The translations under genes were made by a program, and so were the position numbers. A stretch of 47,965 bases of DNA from JBARRS01 sp049644345 (GTDB lineage: Bacteria > Actinomycetota > Thermoleophilia > Gaiellales > Gaiellaceae), in the NCBI GenBank assembly GCA_049644345.1, contig JBARRS010000048.1, positions 1-47,965 of the forward strand. Direction: 5' to 3'. The notes below the pieces were generated by a model. The model did not search any database. It was not told the DNA's origin and worked only from the letters and a program-made list of their open reading frames with translations. Positions 14,515-21,954 of this stretch are shown here, piece by piece; positions within the stretch are counted from its first letter, which is position 1; the number at the start of each line of letters is the position of its first letter.

Positions 14515-15596
14515 GGCAGCGGCAGCCGAACCGTCACGCTTGGGAGGGCGGTCGGCACCGTCACGCTTGGGAGGCTCGCCACCGGCACGGTCGGGGGGAC
14601 CAGAGTCGGCAACTCGACCGGCGGCACGACCACGCTCGGCGCGGGAGTCACTCGCACCGTAGTCGTGGGCAGGATCGCCGGCGTCGGCGTCTTCGTGTTG
14701 TCCGCCGCTGGGGCCGACTTCGACGGCGGAAGCGGCACAGTCGGGCTCTGAGGCATTGGCTTCGCGTCGGCGCGCGCGGCCGGGTGGGAAGTCGCGGCGA
14801 CGCGCACTCGCCTTATCGTCGACTCCGCGCGTCGGGGGCTCGTAGGTCGCTTCGGGTGTGCCGTTCCACCCGTCCTGTGAAGCACCGGCGGCGATGAGAC
14901 GGGAGCCGGGGCCGCAGGGGAGCGGCTCTGAACCCGTGCCTCGGTGGCGATGCCCGCACCCGCCAGCGCGAGCGCGGTGACCGCGACCTTCGCCGCCGTT
15001 CCTCCGAACAGCGGCTTGAGCCAAGTAAGCAGCGACGCGATCACGCGGCCGCGCCGCGGCTCGCCCCGGAGCTCTTCGGCGAGCCGCCGCCTCGCTCGGA
15101 AGACGAGCATCTCGACCGCCGTCACGGTGACGCCGAGCTCGGCTGCGATCTCGGCGTAGGAGAGCCCCCGTAGCTCTCGGAGCGCCCATGCCCGCCGCTG
15201 CTGCTCGGGCAACAGGGCGAGCGCACGCTCGAGCGGAACCTCCGTGAGCGCCTCGGACTCGGGCCCCGCCACGGCCGCGTCAAGCGACTGTGGATCGCTG
15301 ACGACCTCGAGCTGCGCGCGACGCGCACGACCCCGGTAGCGCTCGAAGCAGACGTTGCGCGCGATCGTCATCAGCCAGGCCCCCTCGGCGGCGGGGGTCG
15401 CTCCGCGCTTGAGGCTTCGCAGCGCGTAGAGGAAGGTCGTTTGCGCCGCGTCCTCCGCCTCCTCGCGGCTGCTCAGATAGCGGCGGCACTGCTTGAGCAC
15501 GCGACCGGCATGACGCGCATAGAGCGCCTCGACGGCGGCCCCGGGGGTCGGGCCGAGCGCGGTGGCGCGGCTGGGCGAGACTGCGGCCACGCTCAT
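14511..15596 (-). CDS. ECF-type sigma factor with transmembrane segment and proline-rich tail
   Basis: The 361-aa product starts with a standard ECF sigma factor: sigma-2 at about residues 20-90 (YARHAGRVLKQCRRYLSSREEAEDAAQTTFLYALRSL in pieces) and sigma-4 at about 130-185 (LPEQQRRAWALRELRGLSYAEIAAELG). One hydrophobic helix follows (about 203-222, AAKVAVTALALAGAGIATEA). Then comes a roughly 135-residue tail rich in Pro, Thr, Ser and Val, ending in two 9-residue repeats around LPSVTV. The tail would lie outside the membrane if the helix is inserted, tethering the sigma factor. It could sense envelope state without a separate anti-sigma factor; that is inference. Confidence 0.85.
   Translation of the reverse strand: MSVAAVSPSRATALGPTPGAAVEALYARHAGRVLKQCRRYLSSREEAEDAAQTTFLYALRSLKRGATPAAEGAWLMTIARNVCFERYRGRARRAQLEVVSDPQSLDAAVAGPESEALTEVPLERALALLPEQQRRAWALRELRGLSYAEIAAELGVTVTAVEMLVFRARRRLAEELRGEPRRGRVIASLLTWLKPLFGGTAAKVAVTALALAGAGIATEARVQSRSPAAPAPVSSPPVLHRTGGTAHPKRPTSPRRAESTIRRVRVAATSHPAARADAKPMPQSPTVPLPPSKSAPAADNTKTPTPAILPTTTVRVTPAPSVVVPPVELPTLVPPTVPVASLPSVTVPTALPSVTVRLPLP
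14530..14574. repeat. Two 18-bp direct repeats, 27-bp period, in the sigma-factor tail
   Basis: ACCGTCACGCTTGGGAGG occurs at 14530-14547 and 14557-14574. The period of 27 bp corresponds to 9 residues (SVTVPTALP, then SVTVRLPLP) at the C-terminus of the sigma factor. Confidence 0.8.
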
Positions 15597-15606
15597 AGTC
15601 TCGTGC

Positions 15607-15630
15607 GGGGTAGGCCGCCCGGCCTACCCC
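15607..15630. promoter_or_regulatory. Perfect 24-bp palindrome between sigma-factor and receiver genes
   Basis: Arms GGGGTAGGCCG and CGGCCTACCCC flank a CC centre. The palindrome begins 10 bp upstream of the sigma-factor start and 87 bp before the divergent receiver gene. It overlaps a second small repeat, CCCCT-TTC-AGGGG (15627-15639). It is placed as an operator or paired promoter elements; no T-run follows, so a terminator is unlikely. Confidence 0.6.
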
Positions 15631-15716
15631 TTTCAGGGGATTTTCGCGAAGACGAGAAAGGTTGTGGGCGCGCCGGGGTCTCTCATTCGTGCAAGCCGCA
15701 ATCAGGAGAGTTCGCC

Positions 15717-16121
15717 GTGTCCAACCTTGCCGCCTTCCGCCCGCCGCGCCGACTTCGTGTCCTCGTCGCCGACGACCACGACCTCTTTGCAGAGACCCTC
15801 AGCCTCGTCCTGGCCGCACACGGCGTGGAGGTTGTCGGCCGCGCCGCAGACGGCGAGGAGGCTGTCCGGCTCGCCCGCTCGGAGCAACCGGACGTCGTGC
15901 TGATGGACGTCCACATGCCCCACGTCGACGGGATTGCCGCGACGAGCCGGATCGCCGCGGAGCTGCCTGACGTGCGCGTGCTCATGGTCAGTTCGTCGAA
16001 CGCCGGCGAGGACATCGTCGCGGCGCAGGCCGCGGGCGCAGTCGGCTATGTCCTCAAGGACGCGCCGCTGCTGGACATGCTGACCGCGCTCGTCGCCGCG
16101 GACGGGCGGATCGCCGCCTAG
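15717..16121 (+). CDS. Single-domain response regulator (receiver only)
   Basis: The 134-aa protein is a complete receiver domain: acidic pair DD (residues 19-20), phosphoacceptor Asp64 in LMDVHMP, the switch serine in LMVSSSN, and the lysine in GYVLKDAP. The sequence resembles NarL/DesR-type receivers, but the DNA-binding domain is absent and the protein ends at ADGRIAA with a normal stop. No histidine kinase is adjacent. The start is GTG 15717 after an AGGAG-like site; upstream in-frame sequence contains the intergenic palindrome. It may act by protein-protein contact, perhaps on the divergent sigma factor (inference). Confidence 0.9.
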   Translation: MSNLAAFRPPRRLRVLVADDHDLFAETLSLVLAAHGVEVVGRAADGEEAVRLARSEQPDVVLMDVHMPHVDGIAATSRIAAELPDVRVLMVSSSNAGEDIVAAQAAGAVGYVLKDAPLLDMLTALVAADGRIAA

Positions 16122-16579
16122 GGGCTGGCCCCGCGCGCGCATGTCTTGAGGCCGAGCTCGGTGCGTGCGACCCGGTTCTGGTCGCGTTCGAACGCAGTGA
16201 GCCGTCCGAGAATCCGGCGCACCGCCGCCAGATCCTTGCCCTTGATCGCGTCACGAAGGTCCCGCGCGCTCGACTCCTCCGTCCGCGACTTGCGCAGCCA
16301 GCGCGCGTAGGTCCGGTCTAGGCCCTTCGGCGGCTTCAGGCGCGAAAGCTCGTCGTTTCCCTTCTTGATCAACGGGAGCGACTTGTCGATCGCGGCCGTG
16401 AGCTGAGCGGTGTTGCCGGCCTTGACACCGGCGAACACGGCTGCAACCTTGCGCTCGTAGCCCGCGCAGATCGCGTCGGCTTTCTGCTCGAACTCGGACT
16501 TCGACAGTCTGCCACCGCCGCTCTTGCCGCAGCCGGCGAGGACCACGATCGTGACCAGGACAGCGACGGCGCAGCGCAT
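16118..16579 (-). CDS. Lipoprotein of unknown function at the end of the paa operon
   Basis: The 153-aa protein has a lipoprotein signal (lipobox VLAGC, Cys17) and a largely helical mature part with two cysteines (DAICAGYERK and LKTCARG). Similar small helical lipoproteins are common in this lineage and have no assigned role. ATG 16579 lies 2 nt after the paaD stop, so it is the last gene of the paaABCD transcript. A link with phenylacetate use is suggested only by position. Its stop shares CTAG with the convergent receiver gene. Confidence 0.8.
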   Translation of the reverse strand: MRCAVAVLVTIVVLAGCGKSGGGRLSKSEFEQKADAICAGYERKVAAVFAGVKAGNTAQLTAAIDKSLPLIKKGNDELSRLKPPKGLDRTYARWLRKSRTEESSARDLRDAIKGKDLAAVRRILGRLTAFERDQNRVARTELGLKTCARGASP

Positions 16580-16581
16580 GC

Positions 16582-17073
16582 TCAGATCGTCTTGAACTGC
16601 TCAAAGGGCTGACGGCAGCTGGGGCAGTAGCGCAGAGAGCGGCACGGCGTCGGGCCGAAGATGTTCTCGAGCGTCGTGTCGGTCGAGCCACAGTACGGGC
16701 AGCGGAACGGCCCTCGCTGAAGCTGGAGAAGTTTCAGCCCACGGCTCCCAGGATCACGGGGCGCGGGCGGCGCGAAGCCCGAGCGGCGGAGCTTCTCGCG
16801 CCCTTCAGCCGTGATCCGGTCGGTCGACCAGGAGTCGTCGGTGACCACTCGCACCTCGGGCTCGGCGCCGAGCTCCTCGATCCGGGCGGACATCGCCGCC
16901 TGCATACGCTCGAGCGCGGGGCAGCCGAGAAACGTGGGCGTGAGCTCGACCCGCACCCGGCTGTGCTCGACCTTCACCGAGCGCACGACGCCGAGGTCGA
17001 CGAGTGAAATCGTCGGGATTTCCGGGTCGGGGATCTCGGCCAGCGCGTCCCAGACCTCGCGTTCCGTTACCAC
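16582..17073 (-). CDS. paaD: PaaD: phenylacetyl-CoA epoxidase maturation protein
   Basis: The 163-aa protein has an N-terminal MIP18/DUF59 domain (ALAEIPDPEIPTISLVDLGVV, and TFLGCPALERM with its cysteine) and a C-terminal four-cysteine zinc ribbon (CPYCGST and RYCPSCRQPFEQFK). This is the full PaaD layout, thought to help assemble the iron-sulfur cluster of the PaaE reductase. It starts at GTG 17073, overlapping the end of paaC by 7 bp. No paaE gene follows. Confidence 0.93.
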   Translation of the reverse strand: MVTEREVWDALAEIPDPEIPTISLVDLGVVRSVKVEHSRVRVELTPTFLGCPALERMQAAMSARIEELGAEPEVRVVTDDSWSTDRITAEGREKLRRSGFAPPAPRDPGSRGLKLLQLQRGPFRCPYCGSTDTTLENIFGPTPCRSLRYCPSCRQPFEQFKTI

Positions 17074-17705
17074 GTCGCCCCCGGAACCGAGCGGCGTACT
17101 TGCGTCATCTCCTCCCAGAGCGGCTCGAGCTCGTCGGTGTGCCCGTCGCGCTCGACCGGTTCGGCGGCGGGAAGATTGAGGGAGGCGAGCTCGACGAAGC
17201 GCGGGCGCAGCTCCTCGTGGACGATCCCGAGCGCGTACGGCCAGAGCTCTTCGAGCGCTTCTCTCAGGCGAGGCTCCTCGCGCAGCCGGTCGAGCCACAT
17301 CTCCGCATGCATGCGGTGGTAGACCTCCTCGCGGTCGATCTTCGCGGCGAGGCCCGCGACCTCCGCGTCGTCCGAATCCTTGAGGGCCTCGATCCGCGCC
17401 TCGTCCGCGCGCTCGTACAGGTAGTGCCGCGCAATCGTGCGCGCCCAGTCGGGGACGAGCCGGAGCTCCACTAGCGGCGCACAGCGGTACTCGTCCGGCC
17501 GCCGGTCGAACGCGAGCTCGTCCGCAGTCGTGCCGAGATCTCGCGCGACCAGCTCGTAGAGGGCCCGCGCGTGGCCGATCTCGTTCTGGGCGATCGACGA
17601 GAAGGCGACGTCCTCCTCGAGCAGCGGGGCGATCCCCGTCCACTCGGAGTTGCGCCAGCCGAGAACGAGCTCGTCGTCAGCCAGCTCGAGCAGCAGCTCG
17701 CTCAC
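17067..17705 (-). CDS. paaC: PaaC: structural subunit of phenylacetyl-CoA epoxidase
   Basis: PaaC pairs with PaaA in the 1,2-phenylacetyl-CoA epoxidase as a ferritin-like but non-catalytic subunit. The 212-aa protein shows DDELVLGWRNSEWTGIAPLLEEDVAFSSIAQNEIGHARALY and REEVYHRMHAEMWLDRL in the expected order. It is slightly shorter than E. coli PaaC (about 248 aa). The GTG start has an AAGGAGG site 4 nt upstream and overlaps the 3' end of paaB by 29 bp. Confidence 0.94.
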   Translation of the reverse strand: MSELLLELADDELVLGWRNSEWTGIAPLLEEDVAFSSIAQNEIGHARALYELVARDLGTTADELAFDRRPDEYRCAPLVELRLVPDWARTIARHYLYERADEARIEALKDSDDAEVAGLAAKIDREEVYHRMHAEMWLDRLREEPRLREALEELWPYALGIVHEELRPRFVELASLNLPAAEPVERDGHTDELEPLWEEMTQVRRSVPGATW

Positions 17706-17955
17706 GCGCCTCCTTCAACTTCTCCTTCAGCGGATAGCCGTCGACGCGGTGGTAGTTTCGCTCGAGCTCGTCGACGAACTCCTCGATCGCGCGCACGGCC
17801 TCGCGCGGAACGATCCACAGCGCCGTCGACTCGCCGCGGCGGCCGTACTGCTCGCGCGCGTACCAGTCGGCGAAGCGGTCGTCCGGCGCCTCGACCGAGC
17901 CCGCGTGCTGGAAGGCGTGGCCCTTTCGCTCCTGGCGGAAGACTTCCCAGATCAC
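17677..17955 (-). CDS. paaB: PaaB: phenylacetyl-CoA epoxidase subunit
   Basis: The 92-aa protein shows the PaaB signature WEVFRQERKGHAFQHAGSV, then ARPE-like REQYGRRGESTALWIVPR. PaaB bridges PaaAC heterodimers in the epoxidase complex. GTG 17955 was chosen because it overlaps the paaA stop (GTGA) and starts exactly at the conserved domain; a longer frame is antisense junk. Length matches the family (about 95). Confidence 0.93.
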   Translation of the reverse strand: MIWEVFRQERKGHAFQHAGSVEAPDDRFADWYAREQYGRRGESTALWIVPREAVRAIEEFVDELERNYHRVDGYPLKEKLKEARERAAARAG

Positions 17956-18845
17956 GCCGCTTCTGCCAACACGGCCCGGCGCACCCACTCCGTCTCCGCG
18001 CGCGTCCACCGGCGCAGCTCGAGACGCTCCTCCGTCTTCGGCCCGTGGCCGGTGACGACGCGCTTCAGCTCGTCCCAGTCAGGCTCGGTGTACTCCCAGA
18101 CGCCGTCGCCCTGCTTGCGCAGCTTGGAGTCGGGCACGGTCAGGCCGAGCTCCCAGATCTGCGGCACGTAGCCGTCGAGGAATTGCTGCCGCGCCTCCTC
18201 GTTGCCCTGGCTCTTGATCCGCCAGAGGTACATCGGATCCTCGTCCTTCGAAATGCGGTTGCCGTGGAACATCATCAGCGGAGCCCACCAGCGGTCGAGG
18301 GCTTCCTGCACCAGCTCGCGCTGCTCGTCGGCGCCGAGCATCATCGTCAGGACGACGTCGCGGCCGTGGAGGATGTGAAACGACTCCTCCCAGCAGATCT
18401 TCTTCATGATCCGCGCGTACGGCGCGTAGGAGCACTTGAGCAGCGCCTTCTGGCTGATGATCGCGGCCGCGTCGACGAGCCAGGCGATCACGCCCACGTC
18501 GCCCCACGTCTTCGTCGGGTAATGGAAGACGTTGTGGAACTTCGACTTGCCCGAGATCAAGTCGGCCAGGCACTGCTCCCGCGGCTTACCGAGATCCTCG
18601 ACGACGCGGTAGATGAGCTGTGAGTGGCCGACCTCGTCCTGCACCTTCGCGGTCAGCGCGAGCTTCCGCTGCAGCGTCGGCGCGCGCAGGATCCACTCGC
18701 GTTCCGGAAGCACGCCCATCAGCTCCGAGTTGCCGTGCATCTCGATGAACTTGATCAGCTTCGACCGGTAGTCGTCGGGCATCCAGTCGTCAGTCTCGAC
18801 CTGGCCCCCGGCCTGGACGTACTCGAGGAAATCTTGTTCGCTCAC
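17952..18845 (-). CDS. paaA: PaaA: catalytic di-iron subunit of phenylacetyl-CoA epoxidase
   Basis: PaaA carries the di-iron centre that epoxidises the ring of phenylacetyl-CoA, the committed step of aerobic phenylacetate degradation. The 297-aa protein contains the carboxylate/histidine ligand motifs VQDEVGHSQLIYR and WEESFHILHGRDVV and the family segment FIEMHGNSELMGVLPEREWI. It is the first gene of paaABCD. The GTG start has a GGAAGGAG site 4 nt upstream. The promoter lies in the 38-bp divergent region shared with the TetR gene and overlaps its operator. Confidence 0.97.
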   Translation of the reverse strand: MSEQDFLEYVQAGGQVETDDWMPDDYRSKLIKFIEMHGNSELMGVLPEREWILRAPTLQRKLALTAKVQDEVGHSQLIYRVVEDLGKPREQCLADLISGKSKFHNVFHYPTKTWGDVGVIAWLVDAAAIISQKALLKCSYAPYARIMKKICWEESFHILHGRDVVLTMMLGADEQRELVQEALDRWWAPLMMFHGNRISKDEDPMYLWRIKSQGNEEARQQFLDGYVPQIWELGLTVPDSKLRKQGDGVWEYTEPDWDELKRVVTGHGPKTEERLELRRWTRAETEWVRRAVLAEAA

Positions 18846-18859
18846 TGCGCTCCTTCCAA

Positions 18860-18875
18860 CCTAACGGTCGTTAGG
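18860..18875. promoter_or_regulatory. PaaR/TetR operator, perfect 16-bp palindrome
   Basis: CCTAACG-GT-CGTTAGG lies midway between paaA and the TetR gene. Its core CTAACGGTCGTTAG fits the consensus I recall for Thermus thermophilus PaaR, CNAACGNNCGTTNG. It overlaps the -10 box of the regulator gene and the likely paaA promoter, so binding should repress both. Confidence 0.85.
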
Positions 18876-18883
18876 GTAACAAC
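18872..18883 (+). promoter_or_regulatory. Leaderless -10 box (TAGGGT) for the TetR/PaaR gene
   Basis: TAGGGT begins inside the palindrome and is followed by 6 nt and GTG 18884, implying autorepression. Confidence 0.55.
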
Positions 18884-19459
18884 GTGTCCAGCCGCCGTTC
18901 GGAGCTGACCCGCCAGGCCGCGCGGCTGTTCGCGGAGAAGGGCTACCACGGCACCTCGATCGGTGACCTGGCCGAGGCGATGGGCGTCCAGAAAGGCTCG
19001 CTCTACGCGCACATCGCCTCCAAGCAGGACTTGCTCTACGAGACGATGCGTGAAGGCGCGGCTGCGTTTCACGCCGGGCTCGACGCGATCCCTGAGGGGC
19101 TACCCGCGACCGAGAAGATCCGGCTTGCGCTGCGCTCGCACCTGCGGGTCGTCGCCGACCAGCTCGACGTCGCGACGGTATTCGTCCAGGAGTGGCGGTA
19201 CCTGGAGGGTGAGCGGCGCGACGAGATCGTGGCGGAGCGCCGCCGCTACGAGGAGCGGATCCGCTCGCTCTTTCGCGAGGGGCGCGACCTCGGCGAGCTC
19301 CGCAGCGACCTGGACGATGCCACAGCGGCGCTGCTCCTCCTCTCCGCGGCGAATTGGGCCTACACGTGGCTGCGGCCCGGCACCGACACCGATGAGCTCG
19401 CTGATCGCTTCTACGCACTGCTCCTTGACGGTATGCGCGGTTACGCAACGCCGAAGTAG
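18884..19459 (+). CDS. paaR: TetR family repressor, probable PaaR
   Basis: The 191-aa protein has a TetR DNA-binding domain (ELTRQAARLFAEKGYHGTSIGDLAEAMGVQKGSLYAHIASKQDLLYE in order) and a helical ligand domain containing FVQEWRYLEGERRDEIVAERRRYEERIRSLF, typical of acyl-CoA-responsive TetR proteins. It is divergent from paaABCD with a perfect operator between them, so a phenylacetyl-CoA-responsive repressor is the natural assignment. The start is GTG 18884, 6 nt after its -10 box. Confidence 0.9.
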   Translation: MSSRRSELTRQAARLFAEKGYHGTSIGDLAEAMGVQKGSLYAHIASKQDLLYETMREGAAAFHAGLDAIPEGLPATEKIRLALRSHLRVVADQLDVATVFVQEWRYLEGERRDEIVAERRRYEERIRSLFREGRDLGELRSDLDDATAALLLLSAANWAYTWLRPGTDTDELADRFYALLLDGMRGYATPK

Positions 19460-19496
19460 CCGCACGTTACGAACTCGGCGGCCCGGGGTAAATCTC

Positions 19497-19514
19497 GGAT
19501 CCGACATCGGATCC
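19497..19514. promoter_or_regulatory. Inverted repeat upstream of the secreted BNR protein
   Basis: GGATCCG-ACAT-CGGATCC lies in the 96-bp gap after the TetR gene, just after a TAAATC sequence. It could be an operator, a 5' UTR hairpin or a weak terminator. Confidence 0.45.
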
Positions 19515-19555
19515 CTGCGCGCGGCCAGGCGTGCAGCTGACGTAAAGGGGGCTCA

Positions 19556-21919
19556 GTGAGCTTTCGTCGGGGAGGAACCATCTTCGCGCTGATCGCCGCG
19601 GCATCGTTCGCGGTCCTCGTTCTCGGAGGCGCCGCGAGCGCTGCGGGAACCGGAACGTTCTCAGGGGCGATTACGCCGACCACGTGCGGGCCGATGCACG
19701 ACGTTCCCGTCGTGCAAGGAGACACGACTATCGACGCGGTCGCGGCCGAATACGTCTCGGCCAACGACATCACGCTCGACCTCTACGACCCGTCGGGGCA
19801 TCTGCTCGTGCACGGGGACACGCTCACGAGCCCGGAGAGCGTGCACTACTCGAGTGCCAACCTCGCTGCGGGCACCTACCACCTGCAGGTCTGTCCGTTC
19901 ACTGGCGGTGTCATCGCCCAGCCGTACGACTACACCGGCGCGTACTCGGTCAGCAACGGGCCGGTCGTCGGAGTTCCCGGATCGGGGCCGGGCGGAGAGA
20001 TCGGTCCGCCGACGATCAACCGCGTGACCGGCAAGCTCCTCTTCAGTCCGGCGACGGTCGTCGACGCGCAACGGACGGAAGGCGAACCCCTGAACTGGTT
20101 CGACAAGAGCGGCAACTTCTGGGAATCCGGCCCGTGGGGAACGACGACGCAGAACTCGTTCATCCACCGCTCGACCGACAACGGGCTCGAGTTCCACATC
20201 GACAGCCCCGCAGGGCTGCGGCCCGACCCGGGCCCGGGCGGCGGTGATACCGACGTCGTCACCGACGACCAGGGCTTCGCGTACTTCGTCGACCTCGAGG
20301 GCCTCGTGAACCTCGGGACGTCAGTCTCGAACGACAACGGCAACACCTGGCGCAAGAACGCGGTCGCAGTCCAGAACACGGCTGTGGACCGACAATGGTT
20401 CGCAATCGACAACGGCACGACCTCGTCCGCCGCCGACAACACGATCTTCCTCGCCTTCCACGAGTCGGCCGTCGGGACCTTCATCTACTCGAGCCCGGGC
20501 TCCACTGGTCCGAACGATCCTGTGGGCGGGCTCGTCTGGCAGAACTCGTCCGCAAACGCGCCGCTACCACTCGCGAGCGACGCGACCTGTGGCCAGCCTC
20601 GCTTCGACCCGGTCAAGCGGAATCTCTACTACGCCTGCAACGAAGGCGATCACCTTCGGATGACGATCGGCCACGTCGCCCCCGGCCAGCGGACCGGGAT
20701 CGTCTACCACAACGTCACCCTGCCCAAGTCGCCCGGCGGGGGCGGCCCGGGGCACCTGTTCCCGGCCGTCGCTGTGGACAAGGCCGGCAACGTCTACGGC
20801 GCGTGGATCGACAGCAACGACAGCAACGTCTTCTACTCGGCCTCGACCGACCAGGGCGCGACATGGAGCGCGCCGGTGCAGGTGAACTCACGGCCCGCCG
20901 TGACGAACGAATTCCTGTGGGCCCAGGCCGGCGCGGCGGGGAATCTGGCGCTCGCTTGGTACGGGACCGACGCCGCGGGGCAGCCCGACGACTTCGCCTC
21001 GTGGTTCAACGACCCGCGCGGGGCTACCGCGGTCAAGTGGTGGGGCTACGTCGGCGTGATCACCGGCGCCACCTCGCCGACCGCCACGATCGCGCAGCAG
21101 CGCTTCACCGAGAAGCCGATGCACTACGGCCAGATCTGCAACCAGGGCATCGGCTGCACGGTCTCGGGCGGCGATCGGACGATGGCCGACTTCTTCGGCT
21201 TCAACCTCGACAAGTCGGGCGCGATCCGCATCGTCTACAACGACACGACGAGCCAGCACCACGGTGCGCATCTCTACGAGATCCGGCAGCTCGGCGGCAA
21301 GTCGATCCTCGGCGGCAGCGTGAAGGGCGCCGCTGTTCCGAAGAACCCGGTCGGCGACCCGACCGGGGACGCTCAGTGGCCGCACTACTCGCCGACCGGT
21401 GCCGGCGCGAACTTGCCGCAGCTCGACTTCACAGGCCTCCAGGTCGGGCAACCGAACAGCGGCACCCTGCGCGTCCGGATGTCTCTCTCGAGCCTGAGCT
21501 CACTGCTGCCGCCGCCCGGCAAGACGAGCGCCTTCTGGTTGACGCGGTTCCAGGCGCTCTCCGTGGGGGACTCCGGCGAGGAGACGTATCGGATCTTCTA
21601 CGTCGGTGCACAGTCGACCGGCGGCTTGACGCCGAGCTTCTTCGCGGGGACGACGACCTGCACGGACACGACGCCCGGAAACTGCAAGGTGGTCAACTAT
21701 CCCGTTCAGCAGCAGATCGCAGGACACGTCTGCGGTAACACGCTCGTTGCGGACGTGCCGCTCTCCGGGTTCGGTCAGCCGGTCCAGGGCGCGTTGCTCT
21801 ACAACGTGACCGCCCTTTCCGGTGGTCGGAACGGGGACGACGACCTTTACGCAGACGTCGACGCGACGCACTCCTTCGACTACGTCCTCGGCAGCTCGCG
21901 CGGAGGATCGAGCTGCTGA
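19556..21919 (+). CDS. Large secreted protein with BNR/sialidase-like repeats
   Basis: The 787-aa protein has a clear signal peptide (residues about 1-30, ending ASA-AGTG). An N-terminal beta domain resembling bacterial pre-peptidase C-terminal domains follows (LDLYDPSGHLLVHG...LAAGTYHLQVCPF). The long middle region holds Asp-box-like repeats (SNDNGNTW and STDQGATW), indicating a beta-propeller related to sialidases and exo-alpha proteins. A C-terminal beta domain contains paired cysteines. I see no sialidase arginine triad by eye, so catalysis is not claimed. The GTG start has an AAAGGGGG site. Confidence 0.85.
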   Translation: MSFRRGGTIFALIAAASFAVLVLGGAASAAGTGTFSGAITPTTCGPMHDVPVVQGDTTIDAVAAEYVSANDITLDLYDPSGHLLVHGDTLTSPESVHYSSANLAAGTYHLQVCPFTGGVIAQPYDYTGAYSVSNGPVVGVPGSGPGGEIGPPTINRVTGKLLFSPATVVDAQRTEGEPLNWFDKSGNFWESGPWGTTTQNSFIHRSTDNGLEFHIDSPAGLRPDPGPGGGDTDVVTDDQGFAYFVDLEGLVNLGTSVSNDNGNTWRKNAVAVQNTAVDRQWFAIDNGTTSSAADNTIFLAFHESAVGTFIYSSPGSTGPNDPVGGLVWQNSSANAPLPLASDATCGQPRFDPVKRNLYYACNEGDHLRMTIGHVAPGQRTGIVYHNVTLPKSPGGGGPGHLFPAVAVDKAGNVYGAWIDSNDSNVFYSASTDQGATWSAPVQVNSRPAVTNEFLWAQAGAAGNLALAWYGTDAAGQPDDFASWFNDPRGATAVKWWGYVGVITGATSPTATIAQQRFTEKPMHYGQICNQGIGCTVSGGDRTMADFFGFNLDKSGAIRIVYNDTTSQHHGAHLYEIRQLGGKSILGGSVKGAAVPKNPVGDPTGDAQWPHYSPTGAGANLPQLDFTGLQVGQPNSGTLRVRMSLSSLSSLLPPPGKTSAFWLTRFQALSVGDSGEETYRIFYVGAQSTGGLTPSFFAGTTTCTDTTPGNCKVVNYPVQQQIAGHVCGNTLVADVPLSGFGQPVQGALLYNVTALSGGRNGDDDLYADVDATHSFDYVLGSSRGGSSC

Positions 21920-21930
21920 CGAGCTTTTTG

Positions 21931-21952
21931 GGGGCCGGCTCCGGCCGGCCCC
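21931..21952. terminator. Strong hairpin between convergent genes
   Basis: Arms GGGGCCGGC and GCCGGCCCC enclose a TCCG loop. It lies between the stop codons of two convergent genes. The T-run (TTTTT) precedes it on the plus strand rather than following it, so it is not a textbook intrinsic terminator in either direction. Confidence 0.55.
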
Positions 21953-21954
21953 TA

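Noticed and set aside
14530..14574. Direct repeats considered as a CRISPR fragment or mobile element
   Set aside because: There are only two copies with an in-frame 27-bp period, explained by repeated SVTV residues in the sigma-factor tail.
21921..21952. TTTTT plus GC hairpin considered as a classical intrinsic terminator
   Set aside because: The T-run is on the wrong side of the hairpin for plus-strand transcripts and appears as A on the minus strand; kept only as a general convergent hairpin.
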